DNA from: a bacterium
Lineage (GTDB): Bacteria > Patescibacteriota > Saccharimonadia > Saccharimonadales > UBA4665
Reading direction: 5' to 3'
DNA length: 34,067 nucleotides
Assembly (NCBI GenBank): GCA_021811685.1
Contig: JAJZNT010000014.1
Coordinates: forward strand, 1-34,067
The notes beneath the pieces are model-generated. The model saw only the letters and a program-made list of their open reading frames with translations, ran no database searches and was not told the DNA's origin. Made by a program: the position numbers and the translations under genes. Below are positions 1 to 8,714 of the stretch, one piece after another; position 1 is the stretch's first letter; the number at the start of each line of letters is the position of its first letter.

Positions 1-111
1 GAACGTCCCCACTGGACCCTGAAACTAAAAAGTCCGATGAGAGCCATGCTGGATGCGCTACAATTAGAAGCACGGCAGTCCAATATGTTATGGACGGATA
101 CAACTTGTTAA
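1..111 (+). CDS. C-terminal fragment of probable DDE transposase/integrase (rve-type), 5' truncated by window edge
   Basis: Frame 1 is open from base 1 to TAA at 109-111: ERPHWTLKLKSPMRAMLDALQLEARQSNMLWTDTTC*. The RPHxxLxxxSPM tail resembles the C-terminus of IS3/IS481-like integrase core proteins. Confidence 0.5.
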   Translation, partial: ERPHWTLKLKSPMRAMLDALQLEARQSNMLWTDTTC

Positions 112-139
112 ATATTGTTTAATTTAGTATTAATTAACT

Positions 140-538
140 ATGCCTAGTGTAATGGCTTTAAATACTAAGGAAGTAATACCGTGTGAACAATGTCCTTTTT
201 TTCAAGAAATTACTTCTGAAACTAGAGAAGAATTCTTAAAGTCATTTGAGTACGTAACTGCGGTGCTTGGACAGACATCGATAGACACTTTATGGGAAAG
301 ACAGCAAGACTATATTGATGCCTTAAGGTCTGGTACCAAAACATGCTCAGGATATACGCCGATAAAGCCAGGCTGGAAAAGAATTATTAAATTCTTTGAG
401 GGAAAAATTGGACTGTCACTCGTAGAAAATGACCAGTGTCAGAATCCTGAGGCTAGAGGCGAGGCATCTGAACGACTTCTTTCAGCAATTAAAGATTTAC
501 AAAAAAAAGCGAAGACTTGCCTCCAGGGCACCTGTTAA
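140..538 (+). CDS. hypothetical protein, Cys-containing (CEQC motif)
   Basis: 132-aa ORF without a competing ORF; CEQCPFF near the N-terminus and further Cys residues. No family recognised. Confidence 0.55.
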   Translation: MPSVMALNTKEVIPCEQCPFFQEITSETREEFLKSFEYVTAVLGQTSIDTLWERQQDYIDALRSGTKTCSGYTPIKPGWKRIIKFFEGKIGLSLVENDQCQNPEARGEASERLLSAIKDLQKKAKTCLQGTC

Positions 539-670
539 TAAATAATTTTAGTCTTACTAACATAAGCATTATATCACTCCTTACTTGCTGTTAGGGGATA
601 GTCCCCATTGATTATTATGGACATAATCATAAAAACATAATATAGTAAATATACATCTTTAAGAGGTTTT

Positions 671-1069
671 ATGGTTATGGCAGAAGTTCCTGATAGCGGT
701 AACTCAAGTTTACGCAGGTGGGCGCCGAGTCGTATTGCCTCGGCTTTGGTTTTAGTAATAGTAATTCTTGGCGGCGCTGCTTACGGTATATATACCCTTA
801 CCTCTTCCAGCCCGTCTAAACCGTCAGTATCTAGCCAAAGCCCTAAAGAACAATCAACAAAATCGCCTAACTCGGGCACTAATAACTCTTCTTCCGGTTC
901 AAACCCAGGAAGTTCAAATTCTACGCCGTCTACCAATCAAGGCAACTCAAGCGGCAGTCTTACTAACACCGGCCCAGGCGATACAGCACTAATCAGTTTC
1001 ATTGCGTTTAGTGCAATTGGAACGGTCACGCATTACGCTTTACGTAAGCTGCGCTCGTCTAATAACTAA
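671..1069 (+). CDS. putative surface protein: N-terminal TM/signal, Ser/Asn/Pro-rich linker, C-terminal LTNTG-TM-basic tail (sortase-signal-like)
   Basis: Hydrophobic ALVLVIVILGGAAYGIYTL, low-complexity S/N/P/G linker, then LTNTGPGDTALISFIAFSAIGTVTHYALRKLRSSNN; upstream AAGAGG. Confidence 0.7.
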   Translation: MVMAEVPDSGNSSLRRWAPSRIASALVLVIVILGGAAYGIYTLTSSSPSKPSVSSQSPKEQSTKSPNSGTNNSSSGSNPGSSNSTPSTNQGNSSGSLTNTGPGDTALISFIAFSAIGTVTHYALRKLRSSNN

Positions 1070-1155
1070 CGCTGGACTCTAATAGCTTAAAGTGCTTGTT
1101 AAAATATCGTTGACTTCAAAAAAGAAAACAGGACCCTACTAACACTTAATCGTAA

Positions 1156-1183
1156 AAACGAAAATTGTAGCTTGATGCTACAA
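1156..1183 (-). terminator. rho-independent terminator (minus strand)
   Basis: Minus strand reads TTGTAGC-ATCAA-GCTACAA followed by TTTTCGTTTTT. Perfect 7-bp stem plus T-tract, downstream of the 1250-1687 gene. Confidence 0.7.
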
Positions 1184-1202
1184 CGTGTGTTCAGGTCCTC
1201 TT

Positions 1203-1231
1203 CCCAGAGAGATCATCGTTGCCTCTCTGGG
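1203..1231 (-). other. perfect 9-bp stem-loop CCCAGAGAG / CTCTCTGGG
   Basis: CCCAGAGAG (1203-1211) is the reverse complement of CTCTCTGGG (1223-1231), 11-nt loop, between the 1250-1687 stop and the terminator. Confidence 0.6.
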
Positions 1232-1249
1232 GCTAGGCCAATAGGTTTT

Positions 1250-1687
1250 TTACCCCTCGGGTCTAGAGCTCGACGATGAGTCAAGCCCCATTGGTACATA
1301 CCCAAAGACTTTAGCGTCTTTTGAGAGCTTATACCTTTCCGAAGGATTTTGGACCCTTATCCTTATGCCTATAAGTAGCGTAAGTAGCGGTGAAATCACC
1401 GCGACGGCACTTAGCAGGCATACGATACGGCCCGTATCAGGAAGCATCCATACTCCATGCTTCCAATACTGGACAAGGCCCTGCCATGTTAGGTTGCTCC
1501 CATAGCGAACTAACACTATGAGAAATAGACCCCCCGTAAGGGCCTGCGCCAACATTAAGGCCAGGTAGCGCCCAATCGTCCAGACTTTACTACTGAATGC
1601 AATCCAGTAGTAAAAAATACCGAATATTCCAAATAGGGGGACGAAAAATAAAAGGTCCTGAAGACCGGTTGGGGTTACGAAGGGCAT
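1250..1687 (-). CDS. hypothetical multi-TM membrane protein
   Basis: ORF track 1250..1735; the internal ATG (MPFVTPTG) is preceded by AAAGGAG, so the start is likely 1687. Several hydrophobic segments. Confidence 0.65.
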   Translation of the reverse strand: MPFVTPTGLQDLLFFVPLFGIFGIFYYWIAFSSKVWTIGRYLALMLAQALTGGLFLIVLVRYGSNLTWQGLVQYWKHGVWMLPDTGRIVCLLSAVAVISPLLTLLIGIRIRVQNPSERYKLSKDAKVFGYVPMGLDSSSSSRPEG

Positions 1688-1844
1688 TTTAGCTTCTCCT
1701 TTTTGGTCTAGGGAAAGGTGCGGCAAAAGCGACAAGAGTCACCTATGCGAACTTGCATAATAACATATAACCAATATAAAAGCAAGCACCTATATATTAT
1801 TGTTTTGTATAAGCCGCATGCTTGGTCTTGAGAAACTTAATGAC

Positions 1845-2111
1845 TTAAGGAATAGCTATTGAAGTTGATTGGGCCTTTTGCAGAGTCGTATTGATATTGT
1901 TGAGGTTCTTATTTACGGTATCGAATTGGGCATTCAGGGTATTTACCTTGCTGTCCAGATTATTGTTTAGGTTAGTAACGCTATGGCTAACTTTTACTCC
2001 GGCAAAGATTAAAAAGGCCACGATGACAACTAAAGCTATAAAGTTAAGCGTGGCGATGATGCTTAAATAAACTAACAAGCCTTTTCCATATTTAGGTTCT
2101 ACTTCTTCCAT
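1845..2111 (-). CDS. small membrane protein with one TM and C-terminal coiled-coil-like region
   Basis: 88 aa; hydrophobic LSIIATLNFIALVVIVAFLIFAG followed by heptad-like SVTNLNNNLDSKVNTLNAQFDTVNKNLNNINTTL; GAAAGGGAG upstream. Confidence 0.65.
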   Translation of the reverse strand: MEEVEPKYGKGLLVYLSIIATLNFIALVVIVAFLIFAGVKVSHSVTNLNNNLDSKVNTLNAQFDTVNKNLNNINTTLQKAQSTSIAIP

Positions 2112-2123
2112 GGCTCCCTTTCA

Positions 2124-2585
2124 TTACTCCTTAATTATCTTTCCTAGCAGGTCCTCTGCCTGCTGGTAAAAAGAGGGGCGGCGTTTAGCCTTCTCTTCTT
2201 TTATTGAATCGTGCAGCTTATGCATGGCTCCCGGTTTTTCCAGCTTGTCCAGCAGTTTTTGGAACTGCTGGTCCAGTTCTTCAATTTCCTCATCGGTCAT
2301 CTCTTCTAAGCCCACAAATGAGTCGCGGGCTTTTTGATTGGCGGTGATCAGCTCGTTTAACTTGAGCTGGATTGATTTGCTATTGCGGTTTTCACTGCTT
2401 TGCAAGGAAAAAATCATCAAGAAAATAATTACATCGGTAATGGTGGCGATTGATACCAGCCAGGTATTGGAAAAATGGAAATACGGGCCGGTAAGCAGCC
2501 AGACCAGGACTCCGACTATTGCCAGAGCAAAAGCAAAAGTAGAACCGGTAAAGCGGGATAGCCAGTGCGAAAATTTATGTACCAT
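2124..2585 (-). CDS. low-affinity iron permease family membrane protein
   Basis: 153 aa; pattern FTGSTFAFALAIVGVLVWLLTGPYFHFSNTWLVSIATITDVIIFLMIFSLQSSENRNSKSIQLKLNELI is typical of the Iron_permease family. Confidence 0.85.
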   Translation of the reverse strand: MVHKFSHWLSRFTGSTFAFALAIVGVLVWLLTGPYFHFSNTWLVSIATITDVIIFLMIFSLQSSENRNSKSIQLKLNELITANQKARDSFVGLEEMTDEEIEELDQQFQKLLDKLEKPGAMHKLHDSIKEEKAKRRPSFYQQAEDLLGKIIKE

Positions 2586-2655
2586 AAGATTATTTTTTAA
2601 ATGTTAGCCAGCTTTAAGCATAATTATAACTAAAATGTCGTATATAATAAAAATC

Positions 2656-3117
2656 ATGAAACAAGCACCGAATTTTAAACTGCAAGATCAAGACGGAAAA
2701 TGGCATGAGTTAAAGGATTATAGCGGGCGTTGGCTGGTGCTGTACTTTTATCCCAAAGACGACACTCCCGGCTGCACCACGGAAGCCTGCAGTTTTAGGG
2801 ATGGCCGTTCGGACATAGCCGATCTTGGCAGTGTTGACGTAGTCGGTGTGAGCATTGACTCCATTGAGTCACATAAAAAGTTTGCTCAAAAACATCAGCT
2901 AAACTTTACATTACTCGCCGATCCCGATCACTCTGTTGTTGAGGCCTATGGCTCCTGGAAGAAAAAAAGATTTTTCAGTAAAACAATACCGGGAACTCAG
3001 CGCAATACTTTTATTATCTCCCCTGAAGGAAACATAGTGAAAGAGTATATAGGAGTTAATCCTATTAACCACTCGAAAGAGGTTGTTGAGGATCTGAAGC
3101 GGCTGATTGCCGGTTAA
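2656..3117 (+). CDS. bcp: thioredoxin-dependent peroxiredoxin, Bcp/AhpC-TSA type
   Basis: APNFKLQDQDGKWHELKDYSGRWLVLYFYPKDDTPGCTTEACSFRD with peroxidatic Cys motif; start taken at the second ATG (MKQAPNF). Confidence 0.93.
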   Translation: MKQAPNFKLQDQDGKWHELKDYSGRWLVLYFYPKDDTPGCTTEACSFRDGRSDIADLGSVDVVGVSIDSIESHKKFAQKHQLNFTLLADPDHSVVEAYGSWKKKRFFSKTIPGTQRNTFIISPEGNIVKEYIGVNPINHSKEVVEDLKRLIAG

Positions 3118-3556
3118 TAGACAAAATTTTTGCTAGGTTACCTTCAGGAGCGCGACCTGCCGGATGTTGATAGTATGCCCATAACTCTTCATAGAACTGC
3201 GGTTTGGGCCAGCTCGCCGGTTGAGCTTTTTCTAGTAATGCCTTGGCTACTGGACCAAACTCCTCTACGGTAGTGTCTCCACATACTACTCTACCTGCGT
3301 AGTTGCTAATCGACTCCCTTACTATGACATTTGCTTGTTTAGCTGCTTTTAGCCTAAATGCACATTCTAGGCCAAATACTACGAAAAGTTTACCGACTTT
3401 TTTGTTAATAATGCTCAGGTCCCGAACTTTTTCATTATCCTCAATTTGGTTATGTATTCCTTTTAAGAGATCGTCTACAGATAAAGGTTTGCCTACTTCT
3501 TGTTTGCTCTTAGACATAAGAAGAAGTTCGGTGCCGGTAATCCACGAAACTACCAT
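3065..3556 (-). CDS. hypothetical protein
   Basis: 163-aa ORF, soluble composition; its 3' end overlaps the bcp 3' end by about 53 nt in antisense. Alternative start at MSKSKQEV. Confidence 0.55.
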   Translation of the reverse strand: MVVSWITGTELLLMSKSKQEVGKPLSVDDLLKGIHNQIEDNEKVRDLSIINKKVGKLFVVFGLECAFRLKAAKQANVIVRESISNYAGRVVCGDTTVEEFGPVAKALLEKAQPASWPKPQFYEELWAYYQHPAGRAPEGNLAKILSINRQSAASDPQQPLSSG

Positions 3557-3620
3557 TTTGCTGCTATTGTCTCTCGCATATTAGTTTAATAGTTTAGCTT
3601 GTGCTCTTCGAAGGTAGTAT

Positions 3621-4265
3621 CTAATGTTTCAAAGAGGATATAAAAGCATCCTTAAGATATAACGTTTTCTCGGAACTGGCAAGGTCTAAGATTAGCTCAG
3701 CAATGTCTTTTGGCTCCATTGCGCTATTATCTTGGCTTGAGGTAGCCATTTTATCCGGGTATAGATTAGTGATCTGGTATTGCTCCGGAGGGTATTCCTT
3801 TTGCAGCGAATTAAAAAAGTGAGCCTCGGCCGTCTTGGCGGGACCGTATGCACTATTGTTCGCTAGTGGGGTTACCCCTGTAGAAGAAATAATATTAACT
3901 ATCTTGGCTTGAGCAAAATTATTGATCAGTCCGCGTGTCATATGTACTGCGCTAAAGTAAATTGATTGCATTTGGCTGACGTAGTCTTCCGGTTTCAGTT
4001 CCTGTAGCTTGCCGCCTTTGTATCCTCCGGCATTATTAATTAGGCAAACAGGGTCATTACCCGCTTCGTTTTTAAGCGTCTGCCAAAAATTATTGGCTGC
4101 ATCATAATCCGAGTTATCGAACTGGTAATACATAGTTTCGGATACTAATTGTTCCGGCCTTGGAGACGTTCCGGTTCCGATTACGCTCCAACCGTTAGCA
4201 GCAAAGGTGTTAGCTACAACTAAACCCAGTCCCCTGCTGGCTCCGGTTATAATCACATATTTCAT
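3621..4265 (-). CDS. SDR family oxidoreductase
   Basis: MKYVIITGASRGLG (TGxxxGxG), NNAGG, YGPAK. The ATGA overlap with the upstream VKOR stop places the start at 4265. Confidence 0.9.
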   Translation of the reverse strand: MKYVIITGASRGLGLVVANTFAANGWSVIGTGTSPRPEQLVSETMYYQFDNSDYDAANNFWQTLKNEAGNDPVCLINNAGGYKGGKLQELKPEDYVSQMQSIYFSAVHMTRGLINNFAQAKIVNIISSTGVTPLANNSAYGPAKTAEAHFFNSLQKEYPPEQYQITNLYPDKMATSSQDNSAMEPKDIAELILDLASSEKTLYLKDAFISSLKH

Positions 4266-4858
4266 AGATGTTTTCCGTAGTAATACCAAAAGTGGTTAAG
4301 AATGAACGCTATGACTAATATAATCCACAACAGCAAAATATCTAAGTGGTGTTTTCTGACCCAGGTATAGCCCTTTCTGTCACGTAACTTCTTAAATAAG
4401 CCGTGGTCGATACTATAAAGAGAGGTGTACCAAAACAGCGTAGTCGTTACGGCATCTACGCTTAAACAGTACGGACAAAGTGCATGGATTTCAAACATAC
4501 TCTTAACCAATAAATAATATGCCCCGATAATTCCCAGGCTTACGCCGGACCAAAGTGTCGCTAAAAACCATCTTTTATATTTAGCCTTTGCCAGCAGGCT
4601 TACTCCTACCGTTGCCAGCACGGCAAAAGCGGCTATCCCGTAAAACGGATAGGGCAATCCAAGGATTGAATCTCCTTTAAAAGTTATAACGTCACCGCAA
4701 CTAATTACCGGGTTTAAATTGCATGATGGGATATAGTTAGGATTCTTGGCGATAGATAATGTGTCGTGTGCCAATATTAAAGATGCTACTACTCCAATTA
4801 TCCCGCCGATTGTTAGTAGCCACGGATAAACTTTCTCTAAGCTAAGTCCGGATTTCAC
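4262..4858 (-). CDS. vitamin K epoxide reductase (VKOR) family membrane protein
   Basis: Multi-TM; SCNLNPVISCGDV loop cysteines and CPYC active-site motif (HALCPYCLSVDAVTTTLFW). Confidence 0.92.
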   Translation of the reverse strand: MKSGLSLEKVYPWLLTIGGIIGVVASLILAHDTLSIAKNPNYIPSCNLNPVISCGDVITFKGDSILGLPYPFYGIAAFAVLATVGVSLLAKAKYKRWFLATLWSGVSLGIIGAYYLLVKSMFEIHALCPYCLSVDAVTTTLFWYTSLYSIDHGLFKKLRDRKGYTWVRKHHLDILLLWIILVIAFILNHFWYYYGKHL

Positions 4859-4936
4859 GTTAGTATTATAGCGGTTTAAGGCTTAGGTTGCCTAACTATA
4901 CCGATGCATTCCGATAACTTTTTGCAATAAGAGCTG

Positions 4937-6163
4937 TCATTCCCAGCGGAATACCCGGAAAGCGATGGCGTATATAATAACCATCCACACGCCCATAACC
5001 GCTAGTTGAGGGCCAAGATCAAGCAGGCTTTTGCCTTGGGTTAGAATCATGCGGGCGCCGTCAATTACCGGAGTAAGCGGCATATAGTTAGTAACACTCT
5101 GCAGCCACTGAGGCATTAGATAGCGCGGGAAAAACACTCCGGTTAAGAACATCATCGGAAAGACTATGATGTTCCCGAGCGGCGCAACTTGGCGTTCGTT
5201 TTTAGCCCAACCGCCGAGCGCCAGACCGATACCTAGGATTAAGACGATGCCTATAGCTAAGAAGGCAGTCAGGGTTATGTAATCTCCTACTACCTTCAGG
5301 TTATAGATACCTACGGCTACAGCGATCATGGCCGCAAGCGACATTAGCCCGGTTATTGCTTGGCCTATCATGTTGGACAAGAAGAACTGCCAAACTCTTA
5401 AAGGTGTTGTGTGTAGTCGGCGTAGTATCCCCATTTTCTTAAGTTCCGGAAAAACATTCATTGGTCCGAAGATTCCCGAGCCTAGAACGGCAAAGCCAAG
5501 CAGACCAGTGAAAGTGTAATCAAAAGCGGTCAAGCTGTATTTATTGGTAACTTTGCTGACTACTTTAAGCGGTTTTTCGACTTTGACAAAACGATTGGTA
5601 ATCGAGTCGAATTGCGATTGCATGATTGAAGACAATGCTTGAGCTTCCTGAGCATTACTTTGACTGTAGTTAATGACAGCGTCTCCGCTTGGAATACCGT
5701 TGCTGTTTAGTTTTCCAAAGCCTGGGGGCAGCTCAATTATGACGTCTATTTCGCCTCGGCTCATACTTTGATTGGCTTCAGAGATAGTAGTTGCGCTTTT
5801 GGATATGTTAAAGGTCTTATCATTTTTGAGGCTATTCTGATACTCATTAGCTAGCGCCGTATGGGATTCATTGATTAAGGCAACCCGGTAAGATACATGG
5901 CCGCTGTGAGATAAACTGCCAAAAACAAACAGAAAGATCAGCGGAAACAGGAAGGTAAAGAATAAAGCCACCCTATCTCTAAATACTCGCTTTAGATTGA
6001 CTACAAAAAAGACCCAAACAGTGTATAGCTTAAGGGCCCAGGGCGGCAGATTAAGCTTGGTATCATTAGGATCCGTCTGGCGGTTATTTAGGGTGCGCTT
6101 AATGATAACCCGGATAATCCGGAATACGATTAGAGCGGCAATTATAAAGACTAGATACTTCAT
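4937..6163 (-). CDS. ABC-2 type transporter permease
   Basis: 408 aa; N-terminal TM, extracellular loop, ABC2_membrane pattern (RDRVALFFTFLFPLIFLFVFGS; GIFGPMNVFPELKKMGILRRLHTTPL). Confidence 0.9.
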   Translation of the reverse strand: MKYLVFIIAALIVFRIIRVIIKRTLNNRQTDPNDTKLNLPPWALKLYTVWVFFVVNLKRVFRDRVALFFTFLFPLIFLFVFGSLSHSGHVSYRVALINESHTALANEYQNSLKNDKTFNISKSATTISEANQSMSRGEIDVIIELPPGFGKLNSNGIPSGDAVINYSQSNAQEAQALSSIMQSQFDSITNRFVKVEKPLKVVSKVTNKYSLTAFDYTFTGLLGFAVLGSGIFGPMNVFPELKKMGILRRLHTTPLRVWQFFLSNMIGQAITGLMSLAAMIAVAVGIYNLKVVGDYITLTAFLAIGIVLILGIGLALGGWAKNERQVAPLGNIIVFPMMFLTGVFFPRYLMPQWLQSVTNYMPLTPVIDGARMILTQGKSLLDLGPQLAVMGVWMVIIYAIAFRVFRWE

Positions 6164-6927
6164 TAACTGTCTCTCCCTAATTCTTTTCCGGTTAAATCAA
6201 TAAAGACATCCTCGAGATTTGCTTTTTCAATCTCTTGTTTTTTAGTAAAACCACGCTTTAGCAGGGCTTTAATTAGAGCTTTGGGAGTATCCAAAGCAAT
6301 AATTTTGCCGTTGTCCATAATGGCTATCCGGTCGCATAGCATTTGAGCCTCTTCCATGTAGTGGGTAGTTAAAATGACGCTGATGCCGCGCTTCTTTAAT
6401 TCCTCGATCAGTTCCCATAAATTACGTCTGGCTTGAGGGTCAAGTCCGGTTGTCGGTTCGTCCAGGAAAAAGACTTTAGGGTTATGTACCAGGGCGGTGA
6501 CAATTGAAAAGCGTTGTTTTTGACCTCCGGAAAGCTGCTCAACGTAGGAGTTAGCCTTATCTCCCAGGTTTACTTCTTCTAGAAATTGTTTAGGGTTAAC
6601 CTTCTCGCCGTAAGCTGCGGCAAACATTTGGATAATCTCGGTTAACTTTGTCCGGTCCTGAAAACCTGGAGTTTGCGGCTGCACCCCGATTACCCCTCGG
6701 ATCTCGTATGGACTTGAGGCGACATCGATACCGTTAATACTGGCGCTGCCGCTGTCTATACTGCGCAAGGTCTCAAGCATCTCAAGTGTAGTGGTTTTCC
6801 CTGCTCCGTTTGGACCCAATATGCCGAATATCTCGCCTTTTTTAACTTCGAAACTTATATTATCTACGGCTTTTACTTCACCGTAAGATTTTGACAGCTT
6901 CTTAACTTTTAAAATTGCTTCTGGCAT
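6163..6927 (-). CDS. ABC transporter ATP-binding protein
   Basis: Walker A GPNGAGKTT, signature LSGGQKQR, Walker B VFFLDEPTTGLD, H-loop TTHYMEEA. Confidence 0.97.
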   Translation of the reverse strand: MPEAILKVKKLSKSYGEVKAVDNISFEVKKGEIFGILGPNGAGKTTTLEMLETLRSIDSGSASINGIDVASSPYEIRGVIGVQPQTPGFQDRTKLTEIIQMFAAAYGEKVNPKQFLEEVNLGDKANSYVEQLSGGQKQRFSIVTALVHNPKVFFLDEPTTGLDPQARRNLWELIEELKKRGISVILTTHYMEEAQMLCDRIAIMDNGKIIALDTPKALIKALLKRGFTKKQEIEKANLEDVFIDLTGKELGRDS

Positions 6928-7036
6928 TTCTTGTAAGCTATTAATTTTATTCCAAAATCATTCTTAGCTACTTCATGATAGCAACCGCTAACACTTAAGC
7001 CAAGGCCGGCACTACTTAAGTATTAGATTAATCCTG

Positions 7037-7831
7037 CTAAATTTTGGATACCGGGACTCTTTCAATAGCCTCTTTAGCTCCGGGCATTTGTTCTATGTTT
7101 TGCTTGGCTTTATAAACACCAAGAATGTAGCGGAATAATAACTTTTTATAACCTGGAAGTATATGCGGAGATGCATATCCTCCTTTCAGCATTTCAAGGC
7201 CCGAAATAATAGCTGTCATCTCTTCATCTGCCTCATCCCCCAGAGCAGAATAAGCGGTCATTTTTTGCTCGTCATTCGCTTCTTCTAGTGCTCTATACGT
7301 TGCAACGAGCTCAATTCCATTTAGCACCATAGCTGCTTCACCTACTGGCTTTAGCCGATAAATGTCTGGATGAAGTACCGCTTCTCGGTTGTAAAAATAG
7401 CGCCTGCCTCCGACGAAAGGAACCGGTAGTGCCGGAGGGGTTTTCATTTTTAGTTGGCACTCTAACGGCTTAAGCTTATCAGGAGTTCTTTGCTTTGCCG
7501 ATGTATTGTCAGCTGTTAATACCCAACCCGCCAGCTGGTTACTTGAGTCAAAAATACCGGTAAAACGCGGCCGTTTATAAAGCTGGTTGGGGTTAAATTC
7601 CCTCACAAGACTTGGGTCTATGCGACCGTCGCGGTAAGACTCAAAGTCTCCCCACTTGACTATAATATCGGCCCTCTCCTGCCCGTCTTTTGGTAAAAGT
7701 GCACGTATGGATTCACGGTGGATCCCGTGAGCGGCTGTCCAAACCTCGTCCGGAACTTCAGCAGTATCCCAGATTACCAGCTTGTATCCTTCGGTATGAT
7801 TAAAGTCAAAACGAGGACCGGTTTCAGACAT
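7037..7831 (-). CDS. uncharacterised protein (264 aa)
   Basis: Long ORF without overlap; soluble composition. No family recognised with confidence. Confidence 0.65.
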   Translation of the reverse strand: MSETGPRFDFNHTEGYKLVIWDTAEVPDEVWTAAHGIHRESIRALLPKDGQERADIIVKWGDFESYRDGRIDPSLVREFNPNQLYKRPRFTGIFDSSNQLAGWVLTADNTSAKQRTPDKLKPLECQLKMKTPPALPVPFVGGRRYFYNREAVLHPDIYRLKPVGEAAMVLNGIELVATYRALEEANDEQKMTAYSALGDEADEEMTAIISGLEMLKGGYASPHILPGYKKLLFRYILGVYKAKQNIEQMPGAKEAIERVPVSKI

Positions 7832-7902
7832 AAAACTTCCTATAATTAAGTGTATTCTACAATAATTAACAAGTAATTACAAGTATCTTGCGCTGAATTA
7901 AT

Positions 7903-8583
7903 TTAGGATGCCTCATTTGTTCTGACGTAGTAAGGTGCCACTCCTAGCTTATTGGCTTCGACAAATAATGTGTGCATAATTTGCGGTTCGGAGAAAGACT
8001 CTGGAACTTCGGGTCGTGATCTAAGATAATTTCCCAACGCTATATTGGCGTCAAAGCAAGTGCCCTTAAACACTTTAACCTTAACTTCATCTGAATCAAC
8101 TACAGCAGGAATATAGCCTTCGGGGAGCAGCGAAACTATTTGGTCGTCGGGCGCAGTTCTTGTTAAGTCCGGCTTTCCTACTAAGTGTAGAAGTTTACCG
8201 CTTCCGCAATCCACGTAGGTGCCGCTAACATTTACGGAGCTTCCTCTAAGTCTAAATAGTCCGTATTTATATAGCTGGAATTCTTCAATATTAAAAGAGT
8301 AAGGCAACTGCTCTGTCTCTGCCGCCCTATATAGCCTTTGCTTACCCTTTTTACTAAGTCCTGTCGCCGAGTGTTTTAGCTTATCTATTTCTTTGCAGAG
8401 CTTGGCGTTTATTTCCAGTCGGGAGTATTCATGATGTATGGCTCGGTGAAGTGCCAGGTAAGGTAGCTGACTCCAACGGTCTGCCTGGCTGAGCACATAC
8501 TGTCTAATTTCGTCGGCGTTAACCGGGCTATTGGTAGTGGGTGTCGAGAGAGCTTCGAACCCGGGCTTTGTTTCTACAGACAT
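7903..8583 (-). CDS. uncharacterised protein (226 aa)
   Basis: Long ORF without overlap, same orientation and compositional style as the 264-aa neighbour. Confidence 0.65.
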   Translation of the reverse strand: MSVETKPGFEALSTPTTNSPVNADEIRQYVLSQADRWSQLPYLALHRAIHHEYSRLEINAKLCKEIDKLKHSATGLSKKGKQRLYRAAETEQLPYSFNIEEFQLYKYGLFRLRGSSVNVSGTYVDCGSGKLLHLVGKPDLTRTAPDDQIVSLLPEGYIPAVVDSDEVKVKVFKGTCFDANIALGNYLRSRPEVPESFSEPQIMHTLFVEANKLGVAPYYVRTNEAS

Positions 8584-8714
8584 AAGTAATCCTTTTAAAT
8601 CAATCTTAAAACGTGTTTAAGGTAGCCCGCCCTAAATTAGGATTAATGCGATTAGCTTTATAAATCCTAATATACTAACCAATTATTCATATTCAAGCAT
8701 GCTGGTTAAGATAT

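Noticed and set aside
768-992. 74-aa plus-strand ORF
   Set aside because: Out-of-frame ORF inside the better supported 671-1069 surface protein gene.
2338-2607. 89-aa plus-strand ORF
   Set aside because: Antisense to the iron permease family gene; no family features.
3303-3584. 93-aa plus-strand ORF
   Set aside because: Antisense to the 163-aa ORF; coding choice is uncertain but the minus-strand ORF is longer.
5328-6203. 63-aa and 68-aa plus-strand ORFs
   Set aside because: Antisense shadows of the ABC permease gene.
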